Shown: piece by piece, positions 1-10,559 of the stretch | How positions within the stretch are numbered: position 1 is the stretch's first letter | How the letters are laid out: the number at the start of each line of letters is the position of its first letter | NCBI GenBank assembly: GCA_963932145.1 | Contig: OZ010593.1 | Coordinates: forward strand, 39,293,129-39,357,128 | Origin: Acanthosepion lycidas | Taxonomy: Eukaryota; Mollusca; Cephalopoda; Sepiida; Sepiidae | Length of the DNA: 64,000 nt | Direction of reading: 5' to 3' | Position numbers and translations under genes: made by a program | Notes under the pieces: generated by a model | Databases searched by the model: none | Told to the model about the DNA's origin: nothing | What the model saw: only the letters and a program-made list of their open reading frames with translations

Positions 1-319
1 AATAAATGCAAATTGTTCTGATGATAAAAACACTCGTTCTGACACAAAAAACAAATATGAAAAACACACACATGAAACGAAAGGTGCCCTGCATCCACCA
101 GAGAACTGACATCACTGACCACCTAACGAGGGAGGGGATGGGGAGTTAAAATAAAGGGAAATAGGGGCATAAATAAAAGGGGCCAATGAGCAAACACACC
201 CTAGCTAAGTTTACTTGAAAAGAAAAGATAAACTAAAGAATCAAATACAAAAACCAACTCTAGTCTAAATCCAGGGATGGTTTGCCCAAGTTCAACCCAA
301 GACAACAATATCCTGATGC

Positions 320-1171
320 CTAATTGGCATCAAAATGCCACTCTTGGTCAGCCCCTTTTATTTGGCACAAATGTGCAAGATTCACCCACCTTTTGCCAAA
401 TTCTGATGAGGTGAGATGCCACCTTTCAGTCCTAATCTTGACTTTTAGCTGGTGCTTAAAGAACGAGATCAATTGGGAAGAAGTGAACAACTCACCATCA
501 TAGAATCCCTTCGGATGCGTCGACCAAGTCACGACTCTCCTAACACTTAGTAAGCAAAAGAACATCTATTATTCAGTTTTCATTATTTGTGGCACCACAT
601 TGCTACAAACAAAACTGGCCTCAAGGACAAAAAACTTTCCCTGCAGAATGCGGACCATGTAGCCTTCAAAAAACTTGCACAACAGCGCTACCACCCTGCA
701 ATGAAAGAAGGCGTGACCAATGGTCTCGACTTCCCCACTACATCGTTGGCAGTTTGGAGATTTCTCCAAGCCTGCTGAACAAAGTCTTTTGGTGATCCAG
801 AGGGCCCCACGAATCACCAGCCAGGTGAGTGATGCCTCATGGTTATTAAAGCATTTCAACCCAGGTGCCCAAGGCCATATCGAGCGAGCCTCCTGCTTCG
901 TAAAGCTGAGCTTGTCAATCAGCTCATCACGAACAGACCCCTTGACTAATACTCGATACAATGCTCTACAAGACAATGCCTGTAAGTTGGAGAGGCTATC
1001 CAACGCCCCTAAGAGGCATTTCAGAACACGGTAACATTCGCGGTAGATGAAGTATTTGGCTTGCGGTGTACAGTGGGCTTCCTCCTCACTCAAGTGCATA
1101 CTCAGGGATGGGAAGTTTCTACGGACGTCTTCTTTCCAGAAGGTGCCCTCCTCATCCAATTCACAACACAT
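320..1171 (-). pseudogene. LINE A ORF2 C-terminal part with CCHC-like zinc finger
   Basis: Two minus-strand reading frames (1171-569 and 565-320) together form the C-terminal tail of the LINE ORF2 protein. The first contains CQRC followed by HAFFHC, a C-x2-C-x8-H-x4-C pattern typical of the zinc finger downstream of LINE reverse transcriptases. The second contains HQLKVKIRTER and FGKRWVNLAHLCQIKGAD, which aligns with HQLKMKIRTDR and FSERWVTEASLVRVNGAS in LINE B near 13060. A break at about 567 separates the two frames. The reading ends at about 320, so 1-320 is probably 3' untranslated sequence. No function can remain. Confidence 0.75.
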
Positions 1172-2062
1172 TCAGTCTAGGAAGGCGAATCTCAATGTTA
1201 GGCATGCCCAGACCACCTTCAGAGGGATGAAGGCAACAGATCTCCCAAGAGACTCTGGTGGCCTTGCCTCCCCACAAGAAGGAGAACAAGAGCCTCACTA
1301 ATGCCAGTAAAGTGCCAGACGGAAGTGGAAGTACAGAAAGTCGGTAAAGGAGAATCGTAGATATGTGAAACACATACTTCCGCCCTCCCCTTAAAGCAAA
1401 GATTGAGTATCTTGACTGGCCCATCCGTCCAGAGGAAAGGTCTGGGAAGAGAAACTCCCTTCCACACACCCAACTGCAAGCCAACAGACTTATCGCGGTT
1501 GATCTTGGCCCCTGTCACTATCTCATAACTCTTTGCTGACTTCGCCAATCTCGGCTCTGTTCGACACAAGAACCGAAATGTCATCAACATAGGCAGAATA
1601 CCTGGCCACGGTGGTAGCCCCAGGCAGGGAAATTCTGTGCAGGACTAGATTCGCCTCTAACTTGCAAAGGAAAGGTCCCAACGCAAGAACGTAAAGCAAA
1701 AGCAGACAACCTTGACGAATGGAGCGAGACAATACGAAAGGCTTCGATCTTACCCCATTCACTTCCACCAGCACACCAGGTGTTGCATACAAAAGTTAGA
1801 TCCAGGAGTGAAAGTTGGGTCTGAAACTGGCCGCCGAGAGGACAGCCTCCAGAAAACAATCAAAGGCCTTGGACTGATCTAAATTGATCAACGTGGCTTC
1901 ACTGTCGACTTGTTCTAAGATCAAGCATACCATATGAAGGTTGTCCTGAATAGTTCTGCCCTTCACAGCACAAGACTGTTTGGAGCCAATCAGACTAGAC
2001 AGGACAAGCTGCACACAGTTGGCTAAGATCTTTGCCAAAAGCTTTAACTCTGTGTTTAACAT
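1161..2062 (-). pseudogene. LINE A ORF2 reverse transcriptase, palm and thumb
   Basis: Overlapping minus-strand frames (2062-1796, 1859-1584, 1792-1523, 1590-1219, 1484-1161) give a reverse transcriptase of the Tx1/L1 group. Recognisable blocks are KGRTIQDNLHMV, INLDQSKAFD (the first catalytic aspartate region), SIRQGCLLLLYVLALGPFL, the catalytic box YVDD at 1580-1591, and the post-RT stretch GAKINRDKSVGLQLG. At least four frameshifts break the frame. The upstream continuation (fingers) lies at 3840-4280, beyond the LTR insertion. Confidence 0.85.
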
Positions 2063-2152
2063 GGTTAAAGGGCGAAAGTTATCTCGTCCTTACGCAGCAA
2101 CTTGATCACACTCCTGGTGAAGTGTTGAGGTAATAATATAAACAGCAGTGTT

Positions 2153-2426
2153 TGTTGTCTGATAACTATTAAATGAAATGCCTTGTATGCAAATTTAATT
2201 CACTGTCCATGGATGAATATATATATATGTGTGTGTGTGTGGCACATGGAGAAACGTGTGATGCGATAAGAAGGAAATTATTGCTACTCACAGTTGGCTT
2301 GAAATAACCAATTTACACTGAGAACCTTACAACACATATATATATATATATATATATGTATATACAAAATCACAGTCCCAAGTTACTGAATTGTGTGTCA
2401 CAACCATTAGGACAGGAGAATATACG
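2153..2426 (-). repeat. LTR (3' copy) of the nested gag-only element
   Basis: This direct repeat matches 3511-3763 with a few substitutions and an expanded TA tract near 2336-2357. A (TA)n(GT)n microsatellite lies at about 2216-2241. Its high similarity to the partner LTR suggests a fairly recent insertion compared with the decayed LINE around it. The right limit is blurred by a small indel after TATAC. Confidence 0.75.
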
Positions 2427-2428
2427 TG

Positions 2429-2936
2429 TCAATTTTGAAAGAAGCAGACACTGAATTTGATTTTGTCCACTGATTCATTTTTTTTATGAGTTCCGTGAGC
2501 AGACTTACTAGGAGTTTGATGATCAGCAGATTTGGCCTTTGGGAGGTGACAAAACTTTTCTTTATGGTCACGTTTATGGCACACCTGGCACTTGTGTTTT
2601 TTCAATGGACGAAAGCATGCATAGTGCCAGTCACCGAAAGACCAGCATGTAGACTGTGAGATTTTCTTTTCTTTGGGTTTGTCATTAGAATGAATGTAGC
2701 TAACTTGAGAAGGCTGGGAAGGTAAAGTGGATTGTTGTTGAACCAACATGGTATCTTTTCTTAAATTTAACAACCTGTTGCAGGACTGTTACTTTTATGT
2801 CTGTTTCAAGCTTTACAAGTAGTTGAGAACATATTTCCAAATTGTTGGGTGATTGTAGACCTGCTATGAATATTAAACATTTAAACTGGTCTTCTGTGAG
2901 CGTCTGAAGATGAAACCTCTCACACTCGTGATTCAC
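2429..2936 (-). pseudogene. Gag fragment with CCHC zinc knuckle, Ty3/gypsy-like
   Basis: Two minus-strand frames overlap (2936-2700, then 2773-2429). The first reads LTEDQFKCLIFIAGLQSP followed by a short helical stretch, a conserved block in Gag of many invertebrate gypsy elements. The second carries HKCQVCHKRDHKEKFC, which includes a C-x2-C-x4-H-x4-C zinc knuckle (CQVCHKRDHKEKFC), preceded by a CW-FGDWHYACF half-finger. The shift between frames lies near 2740. The role would have been RNA packaging. Family assignment is by recognised pattern and not by a database search. Confidence 0.7.
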
Positions 2937-3510
2937 ATGTCCGGCGTAGGTGACAAAATCATCTGACTGGTTTTTGACTAGTTTGAAACGGTTGTAATGG
3001 ACGTTGAACAGCGATTATTGTTCTCTGAAAATGTCCGTTAAATTTGTAATAGTCTCAGTGAAGGTCAAATCAGAAGGTCGTTTGGGCAAAATAAAATTCA
3101 CGAACCTTTCGTTTTCTTTTGTACCTAACTTCCATATGAGTAAACATTTTTCCAATCCTCATCTTTCTTTGGTGGTGAAAAGTCTTTCCATCGCGAAAAC
3201 CATGAATCAAATGTGCAGCTGTTTTCGGCGCTGTATGTAAATTGTGAAATTGCGTTCGAAAGATTGACACTAGATGAATTACCCGTGTCTTGAAACTGAA
3301 ATTTTTGAGTTGGTTATTAAATTTAGTTGAGCTCTTTCAAATTGTTCTTGCTGTTGTGACAAAATTTGTTTCAGAACTTCTGCAGAAATAGACATTTTTT
3401 TTTTTTTTTTTCTTTTTTGTAGTTTTGACTGTTTAAAATGAAAATAAATCGTTAATAATTTTTTTTATTTTATTTATTTTTTTTTCAAAGTCCAAATCCT
3501 CATCACCAGT

Positions 3511-3763
3511 TGTTGTCTCATAACTATTAAATGAAATGCCTTGTATGCAGTTTTAATTCACTGTCCATGGATGAATATATATATGTGTGTGTGTGTGGCA
3601 CATGGAGAAGCGTGTGATGCGATAAGAAGGAAATTATTGCTACTCGTGGTTGGCTTGAAATAACCATTTATTTACACTGAGAACCTTACAACATATGTAT
3701 ATACAAAATCACAGTTCCAAGTTACTGAGTTGTGTCACAACCATTAGGATAGGAGAATATACA
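3511..3763 (-). repeat. LTR (5' copy) of the nested gag-only element
   Basis: Direct-repeat partner of 2153-2426. It begins with TGTTGTCTCATAACTATT on the plus strand and ends in TATACA, giving TG...CA on the coding strand. A GT microsatellite is shared with the partner. The adjoining interior (about 3395-3490) is rich in poly-T runs. Confidence 0.75.
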
Positions 3764-3839
3764 TGTGTCCTTATTCCTTGATAGCCATGTTTCAAATCTG
3801 TTGAGTTTTTGTGCGTCTCACATCTCAATGTCGCGTTGA

Positions 3840-4280
3840 TCACGTGACTAGTGTGGTTTGGATAGGGGCAAAAGGGAGGTACTCTGTTATATTTTTATTC
3901 GTTCTAACAGGTATAGACTCCTGCTTCATCCATTTGTTGAAAATCAGTTCCAGCAAAGGGACAAAAACAGGCAACTGCCTCAAGTAAACTTTGTAGGGAA
4001 GTCCCGGAGACTTATCCAGGCCAACCTGTTTCAGTACTTCCCAGATTTCCGACTCTGTGATGGGACCCTTGCACCCAGCCGCTTCAGCTGCCTCAAGGCA
4101 GGGAAAGTCAGCTAAATCGATGTTGAACTGAGCAGAGCTCAGACTGGGCTCCCTGGTGAAAAGTTGCTGAAAGTAATCATGAAAGGCCACACATATGCCC
4201 ACGTTTGTAGCCATGGTCTGCTTCTCCGGCAATGTGATGCACATGATGTCACCGAGATGCGCTCCAATTTTCCTCTGCAC
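3840..4280 (-). pseudogene. LINE A ORF2 reverse transcriptase, fingers and linker
   Basis: The minus-strand frame reads VAFHDYFQQLFTREPSLS, then LADFPCLEAAEAAGCKGPIT, then VLKQVGLDKSPGLPYKVYL and KNITEYLPFAPIQ. This is the linker plus the N-terminal (fingers) part of a Tx1-type reverse transcriptase. LINE B has the matching VAFWWHFESRFSKEPGLC and LADFPRLSPTEV at 11468-11580. It continues into the palm at 2062 once the nested LTR element is removed. A stop just after 3840 marks damage at the insertion side. Confidence 0.8.
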
Positions 4281-5297
4281 GCAATTCAGTGGCCATATTC
4301 GTCGCCTCAGAAGACATTCTTTTTAACCTAGCCCTAACTACCTGAGCTTGATCCTTCTTGATAAGAAGGGGGGACAACTCTGCCTTAGCTAAGGCTATTT
4401 CTCCACTATCACAGGATTTCACTGCCCGATCAACTTTTTGTTCTAAAGCCGTTTGCGCTGCTAATCTATCTAGATTGAGTCCACAACTAAAATCAGCAGC
4501 AAACGTTCTAATTTTGGATTTTAATTTATCCCACCAGGCATTCACTACAACCGCCCCTGTTAATTCCCTCTATATCATTAGTAGCAGCTGGTCCCGGAAA
4601 CCCTGCTCACCAAATAATGAACAGTTTAATTTCCAGTAGCCAGCCAACCAAACCTTAGGCTTATCTAAGTTTACACAGATCCGGACAAGCCTATGATCCA
4701 AATAAACTATATAATGGAAACTTGGACACCCTAAGAGCCCTACATTGACTCTCTTAATTAAGACTCTGTCGAGGTAGCTAGCAAGTGTGCCAGGAGCCAA
4801 GTTGCCACTATTTGTCCAAATCCAAGGATGCTCATTTCGGTACTTATCGACAAGATGAAACCCATCGACAAAGTCCTGACATGGTTTTACATACTGGTTG
4901 TTAGTACCCAGGTTTTGCCCTATACGATCCCCTGCTAAAACTACCTGACAAGATGTCGTCAAGAACGGCTCGATCTGCCGAAACAAAGCAGGTCAGAATG
5001 GCTGTTGGGCGCATAAACCCCAATGAGACGCAGAGCCTTATCCTTTATGGTAACATCCAGCACACAAAGCCGGCTCACTGGAACTGTGAAGGCAAGAGTA
5101 CATGTAGCCTTCAAAAACTTGTTCACCAGCCAAGAGACACCTCTCGAACGGCCAGCAAAACATGCTGAATAAAGGGAAAACCCCTTAGATGGTATGTCCT
5201 CACGGTCATGAGAAGAAAACCGGGTCTCTTGTACGCAACAAACATTCACCCCAAGGCACTGAAGGTCGCGAGAGAGCCTCGCCCTGTGAGACTCCAA
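4249..5297 (-). pseudogene. LINE A ORF2 endonuclease (APE type) and linker
   Basis: Three minus-strand frames (5297-4959, 4986-4570, 4545-4249) cover the apurinic-type endonuclease and the linker. The first includes VCCVQETRF, whose glutamate is the metal-binding residue of APE-type endonucleases, and IGVYAPNSHSDLL. The second shows LAGDRIGQNL where GDFN is expected, and VDGFHLVDKYR, the usual C-terminal endonuclease block. The third is the helical linker. Frameshifts fall at about 4970 and 4560. The enzyme would nick target DNA to prime reverse transcription; this copy cannot. Confidence 0.8.
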
Positions 5298-5332
5298 CCT
5301 CAGGCCTCGGACATTTATACTCGCTAACCAGA

Positions 5333-7270
5333 TTAGGGTTGCTTTCCTGAATTGAACATGGTTGGGGTAAAGATACCGACCGCCTCCCTGATCGACTTGT
5401 GGCCCATCTCAGTCTTGATGGTGCTATCTTGGGAGAGTCTGCCTATATCCCATGGGAAAGTCAGTTTTAGTGCTCTATAGAGGGAGGGGTGAACAAAAAC
5501 TGGGACCCTCCCAGGACAAAATTGCTTCATTCTTTTTAACTTCTCATTCTGGACGATTGCAATGAGCGGGGACATTTTGAAAGCGACTATAGCTTCGTCC
5601 AGCATAGCCAAAGCCTGCTTCGCCCCCATCCCAGTTCTCATCATGGTTAGAACGCTTTCCACATTGGGAAAGTTTTGTGGTTCTTCTATATTCTTGTCAG
5701 CAAACTGTTTGATGGCTAACAGATAATTTAAGTTTTTAATTCAGTTTCCATAGTCCCATGCTTTTTCTGCTTGTATGGGGGATATTCTGCACACATCTTC
5801 TCCGGAGTTGAAATGTGTTTTTGTTTTTTTACTGTTGCCGGATAAGTCATGTGTTGGGCTTCTAAGCCTTTTGTTTTGGGGAGGAGGCATTTCTGGGGTT
5901 TTAATGGGAGAAGGACTGGGGGTGTGGCGAGGTGTATATGTTTGCCTAAAAGGGCTGGGGTCTCTACTGAGAGGGATTGAGGAGAGGGAGGTGAGGACCT
6001 CTCTCTACAAAAAGGGGTTAAAGGATGGGAAGAAAGTGGTGGGTCAGAGATTGTGGAGGGAGTGGCCTTCTTTGTGGAGATGGACTTGGGCTGACTGGAT
6101 GTAGAGGGTTGAGGAGATTATGCTGAATTTTGGATGGTGGATGCGGAGGGAGGTGTTTCTTTAATGGGGGGATTTTTTATGCTAGAGGTCTAAATTCTTT
6201 AAATCCTTGATTTTCTCTGTCTTCTCATATGCAGGGTCATGCTTCTTTTTTTTTTTTTTTTTTTTTCTTTTATCGTCAGTAAAGAGGCTGGGGGGGTTGC
6301 CCTTACTGTTTAAAAAGGGAGTGGGACTGTAAGTGCCTTTTGTCCCAGGGGCTTCAAGGAACTGGGGATCCACTGTCTGGCGCTTCCCTCTGGCCCTGCC
6401 AGCAATCTGCCATTCCCCCTCTCCCTCCTCCACAGCTGCACTAGCAGCAGGAGAAGGCTCTTTGGGGAATGGGGGCTTATGTGGGGGTTTAACCACTCCA
6501 GTCCCAGAAGCCGGCATGCCCATAACAGGCAAGGCAGAAATCAAAGACTCAGAGGTGGAGTTTGGTCGACTGGGGCCTGACCTCCAGGGGCCTCTTCTCT
6601 GGACAGAAGGAGATGTGACTAGTCTCTCCACACTTCCAACAAACTGGTTTACAGCTGGTCACTATAACCATCAGCTTCAGGCCACCAACATCAAGACAGT
6701 TCAGGATGGAGAAGAAGGCTTTCTGATCCAACATGGTGTCGAAACTCCATCCCCCAGTCAGGCTATCACAGGAAGCACCCAGAATTTCTCCATTCTGGGA
6801 CAAGAAAGCCGCCATGTGCTTCCCGATAACCTGAGGAGGGACCTCATATAATTAAATCCTTTGTGATTAGTTCTTTACTTGTTGCTTTTACACAGTTTTT
6901 GGCAGTGGGTAACAGTACGTCCCACATCAAAAAGCCTTTACCCTCTACCATCCAAAGTGGCTTAAACCTCAGGGACCCTAGTGTTTTAACCACTGTATCT
7001 TTCGTTGAATGACAAATTTTGCGCGAATGCTTCTCAATGACAAAGACCAACACTATTCTTTTATTGATCTCCAAGAGCCCACCTTCTACCACAAGGTGTG
7101 CATAACTCTTGACATGCGCTAAGAACTCTGCAATATTGATAATGCATTTAGGTGGGGACTTCCAACAACAGGGTGAATTCCCGGCCTCAGCGATATCACT
7201 TGGCTTTTGGCCATTATTGGCCACCATAGATTTATGATTTGTATCTTGGCCATTATTGGCTTCCATACTT
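5333..7270 (-). pseudogene. LINE A ORF1 (nucleic-acid-binding protein with zinc knuckle)
   Basis: Four minus-strand frames (7266-6844, 6815-6549, 6631-6182, 5662-5333) make up ORF1. The first two form the RNA-binding N-terminal part and end in the zinc knuckle CWKCGETSHISFC. A proline- and serine-rich linker follows, broken by a poly-lysine run from a (T)n tract at 6246-6266. The last frame, with FCPGRVPVFVHPSLYRALKL, aligns with YCSGKVPVLLHSSLYRCLKL at the end of LINE B ORF1, which confirms the family. Roughly 5690-6180 is T/G-rich and carries no clear homologue. Confidence 0.75.
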
Positions 7271-7400
7271 TTTGTGATTTTCTTTTTACATGGCCATTCT
7301 AGACCTCCACACTTTGGGATTTTGTTTTTTCTTTGCTATTACTGGCCTTCAAACTTTCTACTTGGCCACCAATGGCCTCCTCACAAGACAAGAGGAAGAT
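7205..7400 (-). repeat. Degenerate tandem repeat at LINE A ORF1 N-terminus
   Basis: The motif TTGGCCATTATTGGC or close variants (TTGGCCACCAATGGCC, ATGGCCATTCTAGACC, TACTGGCCTTC) recurs about every 40-60 bases. On the coding strand it gives repeated ANNGQ peptides (MEANNGQDTNHKS, MVANNGQKPS). It seems to be a short tandem array spanning the leader/ORF1 junction. Confidence 0.55.
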
Positions 7401-7559
7401 GATTCCAAGGTCGGGAACTCCTCTAAATTGTCTTTGTCTGGCGGGTCTCCTGAAGGATACCATTTTAGTTTTCTTGTTTAGAACTAAGAAAGAAGGTACT
7501 TTTTTTTTTTTTTGTTTCCATTTTTAAAGGGAATGGGGGGTTGAAAAAGGGGAGAAAAA

Positions 7560-8345
7560 AATAGTTAATAAGTTCAGCCTTATAGGCGAAACAAAAAATT
7601 CAACACAAAATAAACAGACAAAAAACAGGTGACAGACAAAACAAGCAAAAAGCAAAAACAAAAACACAAGGCTCGCCTGAAAGTGATACAGCAAGTCAAA
7701 AAGGTACAAAAATAAGGAATAGGTAAGTAAATATGCACAAAGGTTTTACAAAAATTAACTGACAGAAGAGAAAAATTGAAACAAGGTTCACCCAAAGGCG
7801 AAACCACAAAAAGGGCGGACATATAAAAATTGACGAGAGACAAATGAAAAGACATTTGCCTAAAGGCGAGACAAGTTTAAGCATACAAAAAAAAAATTAG
7901 ACAATAAACAAAAGAACAAGGTCCACCTAGAGGCGAAACAAAATTTAGAAAAAAGTGAGCACAAAAAGGAAAATAAACACTAAAATGAAAATGCTATACA
8001 AAGAAAAATACGAAACTACACAGAGCTAATCACCAAAAAAAAAAAAAAAATGAGTCAACCGGAATAACAAATAAACAAAAGACAATATAAATACAAAGAT
8101 TAGATCGAATATGGCACAAAAGGTTTTAAAATAAAACAGAAAAATTAAATGCTATTTAAAAGGAAATAAGCAAATAAAAGAATAACACGTAAGGAAGAAA
8201 TTAAAATTTGTCTTAGAAAAATAAACAGAAACTCTAGCAGGGGTTACGAGATAGAAAAAAGGAATTTAAAAGTAAAAGAAAATCAAAAGAAAGCAAATAA
8301 TAAAAGAAAAATAGCAAAAATAAAAAAATTTTTTTTTAAAAAGGG
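7560..8345 (-). promoter_or_regulatory. T-rich 5' leader of LINE A with repeated GTTTCGCC motif
   Basis: On the minus strand this is a T-rich, low-complexity leader holding about five spaced copies of a motif close to GTTTCGCCTTTRGGTGAACC (near 7936, 7870, 7802, 7685 and 7590). The spacing is irregular at 66-115 bases. Minus-strand open frames here are phenylalanine/leucine-rich by-products of the composition and I do not call them genes. By analogy with LINEs whose 5' UTR is built of promoter monomers, this may be the old LINE A promoter; that is inference. The A-rich tail of the block (8290-8340) has no further motif. Confidence 0.4.
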
Positions 8346-8379
8346 TGGGGAATGGGTGAATAGAGACCACTCATGCAAA

Positions 8380-8483
8380 TGCAAAGGTTTATTTTAGCAA
8401 AATGGACCAACCCAACTGGTGCATTAGGTACTCTCCTATAAATGAAGTAAAAATAGCTGGCTGGCTTTTCCAATAAGACACAA
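8380..8483 (-). repeat. Gypsy 3' LTR, distal part
   Basis: The stretch from ATTTTAGCAAAATGGACC through CCAATAAGACACAA repeats 14759-14855 with few changes. It stops precisely at the LINE B insertion point. The last 14 bases (8470-8483) are the left copy of the LINE B target-site duplication. Confidence 0.8.
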
Positions 8484-8900
8484 CTCATTTGTTGGTTTGT
8501 GGCTTCTTCGAGTGCACTTGACGTGCGTTGGTGAAATTTACGTACGAACTGTTAAGTTTCTGATTTTATTTTCTAAAAACTCTTCAGTTTATTTGTTCAT
8601 ATATTGTGCATTTTTGTTAATTTCCTTTTTGTTTATTTCCATTCTTGTATTTTTACCCTCCCTGCGTTTTTTTTTCATTACTTTTTCGTATTTATTTGTT
8701 TGAATTGTTTATTGCCTTTGGTTGTCCACGTTCTTCTTTCGTTTTATTTGTTTGTTCTTGACTTTGTTTTTCGTAATTAAAATAATTTCAAAACAAAAGA
8801 AGCAACTGGTTACTATTCAGCCGTGGTGGTTGTGTCGGGCCACCATGAGCTAAAACAATAAAGTGTCTTCAGTAAAAATGGCCTGGTCATAGAATAGGCC
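8484..8900 (+). promoter_or_regulatory. LINE B 5' leader
   Basis: A T-rich leader that starts directly at the target duplication with CTCATTTGTTGG. It has no long open frame of interest. The same composition bias appears in the LINE A leader. Near 8841 is a GCCACCATGAGC context, which looks like a good start site but runs into a stop two codons later, so it is either an upstream mini-ORF or decay. Confidence 0.45.
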
Positions 8901-10556
8901 TAGGAAAAAGACGCAGAATATTATGCGGAGCAAAGAAAAACTTTTGAAGATTCCTTTAAGGAAAATGAATTCCTCACTATCCCAGAGGCGTTGGAGGACA
9001 TGAGTACCAGAATAGTATCCCTGCTGACTTCCGACGTCAAAAGCCATAAATTAATTGGAAGGGAAGCAATGGAAGAGGTCTTAAAGACCTTAAAAATCAA
9101 TCCTAAGGTGCTGGCAAAATGAACGAAGGCCATATGGTACATTCTCCTTCCTACAGAACAGGAAGCTAAACAGCTAGCAGGCAGTGTGCTAACTACAAGA
9201 AACCTGAGACTGCAGACGCAATACATGGTACCCGTAGGACGGTGTGTCCATGGCTATTTCGGAAGACCGAATGGGGGCCTTCTTTTTGAAATTTGGAAGA
9301 GGTGAAGGCACTATTAGGCAAGTTGGGCATAGCGACAGGAGACGTCGAAATATAAGTCACATTGACTTGAACAAATTTTGCGCAAATACCCAATATTTTG
9401 TTGTGCAGAGAGAGGAAAATGTGGGTCCTAGTGGAGGGCAGGAGACCGAATAGTTGGTCGTGTGGTGTCTTGGGACACATGGTGAAGGATTGCTCCACGA
9501 AATGTCCTCAGCCTGCAACTCGGCCCACAGCTACAACATAAGCAGAAGTAGTTGCAATGACCGTGGTAGAGGGGGTAGCGAACAAAGACCTGGAAGGAGG
9601 TGGGAAGTAGTAGGAGGGCAAAGAACGCACCTTCTCCCTCCAAAAAGGAGACTACAGAGAAACCTCAACCACCACCAAAGCAGCAGGCGAAGAAGGAAAA
9701 TAAAAAGAATGAAAAAGCCCGAAAAGGAGGTAGCGCAAAAGCAGTCGCCAAAAAAGCAGCAGCAAATGGAGGTGGACAAAAGGCCTCCACCTAGAGCAGC
9801 CTCAGAAGTAAAGAGGAGGAAGAGGAGGTAGAGACAACATCACAGAAGCTCTCCGGGCATAGTAGAGTGGAGAGGGACATGGACAAAACCAGGTCCCTTT
9901 CCGTCTCTGCTTCCTCAAAAGAAATGGTTGAAGCACCCAAAACTAGGAGCCTCCTTCCTTCCCCTTTGCTTGCTCCGTTCCCCTCTCCCTCAAACTCTTC
10001 CCTTAGTTCCCTATCAACACCCCCTCATTCATCAACCGTTTCCCCTCCCCACCACACCAAAGCTACGAGGAAGAAAAAGAAAAAACTTTTTTCGGGATTG
10101 GAAGCAATTTTAGGGTGGACAGGGAAGAATTCAAGAAGGGCCCAATTGGCTCTGCTGTACAAAATGGCAAGTGTCGATGGGAAATCAGTGGAAGATCCCC
10201 GGAATTTTCCAAATACCCTGGGAGTCATTACGTGCATAAGGGACACTGGGGCCCATCTAGAGTCATGTGACAGAGCAAAGGAGACTTTTTCCAATATGAG
10301 AGTTGCTGAAATGGACTCTTCTTATTTGAGAAAATTGCGCCAATACTGTTCTGGGAAGGTCCCTGTTCTTCTCCACTCCTCCTTATATAGGTGTCTAAAA
10401 CTAACAGATGTCAGCGGAATTGTCCTGAAAGTACGAATGACATCAGAGCTAGGTGTAGGGAGCCTAGGACAATCCGTCGGAATCCTTACTAACTCAGATT
10501 TCTGTCCCATATGTGAGTTGTTTTTTTTCTTTTCTTACTCTTTTTTGCAGGCCTAA
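8900..10556 (+). pseudogene. LINE B ORF1 with degraded zinc knuckle
   Basis: Plus-strand frames cover an ORF1 protein of about 550 residues. The N-terminal part reads SLLTSDVKSHKLIGREAMEE and continues to a zinc knuckle at about 9452-9493, SWSCGVLGHMVKDC, where the first cysteine has become serine; the LINE A counterpart is CWKCGETSHISFC. A basic, glutamine- and lysine-rich region follows (9600-9840), then a proline/serine linker. The C-terminal block YCSGKVPVLLHSSLYRCLKL lies at about 10342-10400. The last frame is open from 9867 to the stop at 10554-10556. Earlier stops (for example near 9120) break the N-terminal half. Confidence 0.75.
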
Positions 10557-10559
10557 TTG

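Larger units (their letters stand above)
2153..3763 (-). mobile_element. Gag-only LTR retrotransposon nested in LINE A
   Basis: Two near-identical direct repeats of about 255-275 bp (2153-2426 and 3511-3763) flank about 1.08 kb of internal sequence. On the minus strand each repeat starts TGTATATTC and ends CAACA, the TG...CA form of an LTR. Two bases inside the 5' LTR is TGGTGATGAGGATT, a plausible tRNA primer-binding site. The interior encodes only Gag; I see no protease, RT or integrase. The element is about 1.6 kb and must have depended on relatives. It separates consecutive parts of the LINE A RT, so it inserted after LINE A. I could not confirm a clean target duplication. Confidence 0.8.
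1..8345 (-). mobile_element. LINE A: Tx1-type non-LTR retrotransposon, degenerate
   Basis: A long minus-strand LINE relic. Reading from high to low coordinates it has a T-rich 5' leader (about 8345-7400), ORF1 (about 7270-5333), ORF2 endonuclease and reverse transcriptase (about 5297-1160), and the ORF2 C-terminus (about 1171-320). The minus-strand protein fragments stay in the expected order and match, piece by piece, the plus-strand LINE B at 8484-13836. Many frameshifts and stops show it is dead. It is interrupted at 2153-3763 by an LTR element, and the RT fragments on either side of that insertion are consecutive parts of one protein. The 3' end is not visible and may lie before base 1; I see no LINE B-like tail in 1-320. 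The limits are approximate. Confidence 0.85.

Noticed and set aside
2216..2358. A regulatory (TA)n/(GT)n element
   Set aside because: It is a microsatellite inside the LTR of the nested element, shared in shorter form by the partner LTR.
7524..7884. Phenylalanine/leucine-rich membrane proteins on the minus strand
   Set aside because: They arise from the T-rich, repeat-bearing leader of LINE A in three overlapping frames.
9531..9779. Leucine-rich 82-codon frame on the minus strand
   Set aside because: It is the antisense shadow of the basic linker of LINE B ORF1.
9867..10556. A 229-codon host gene
   Set aside because: Its C-terminal block aligns with LINE A ORF1, and it directly precedes the LINE B ORF2 start, so it is LINE ORF1.
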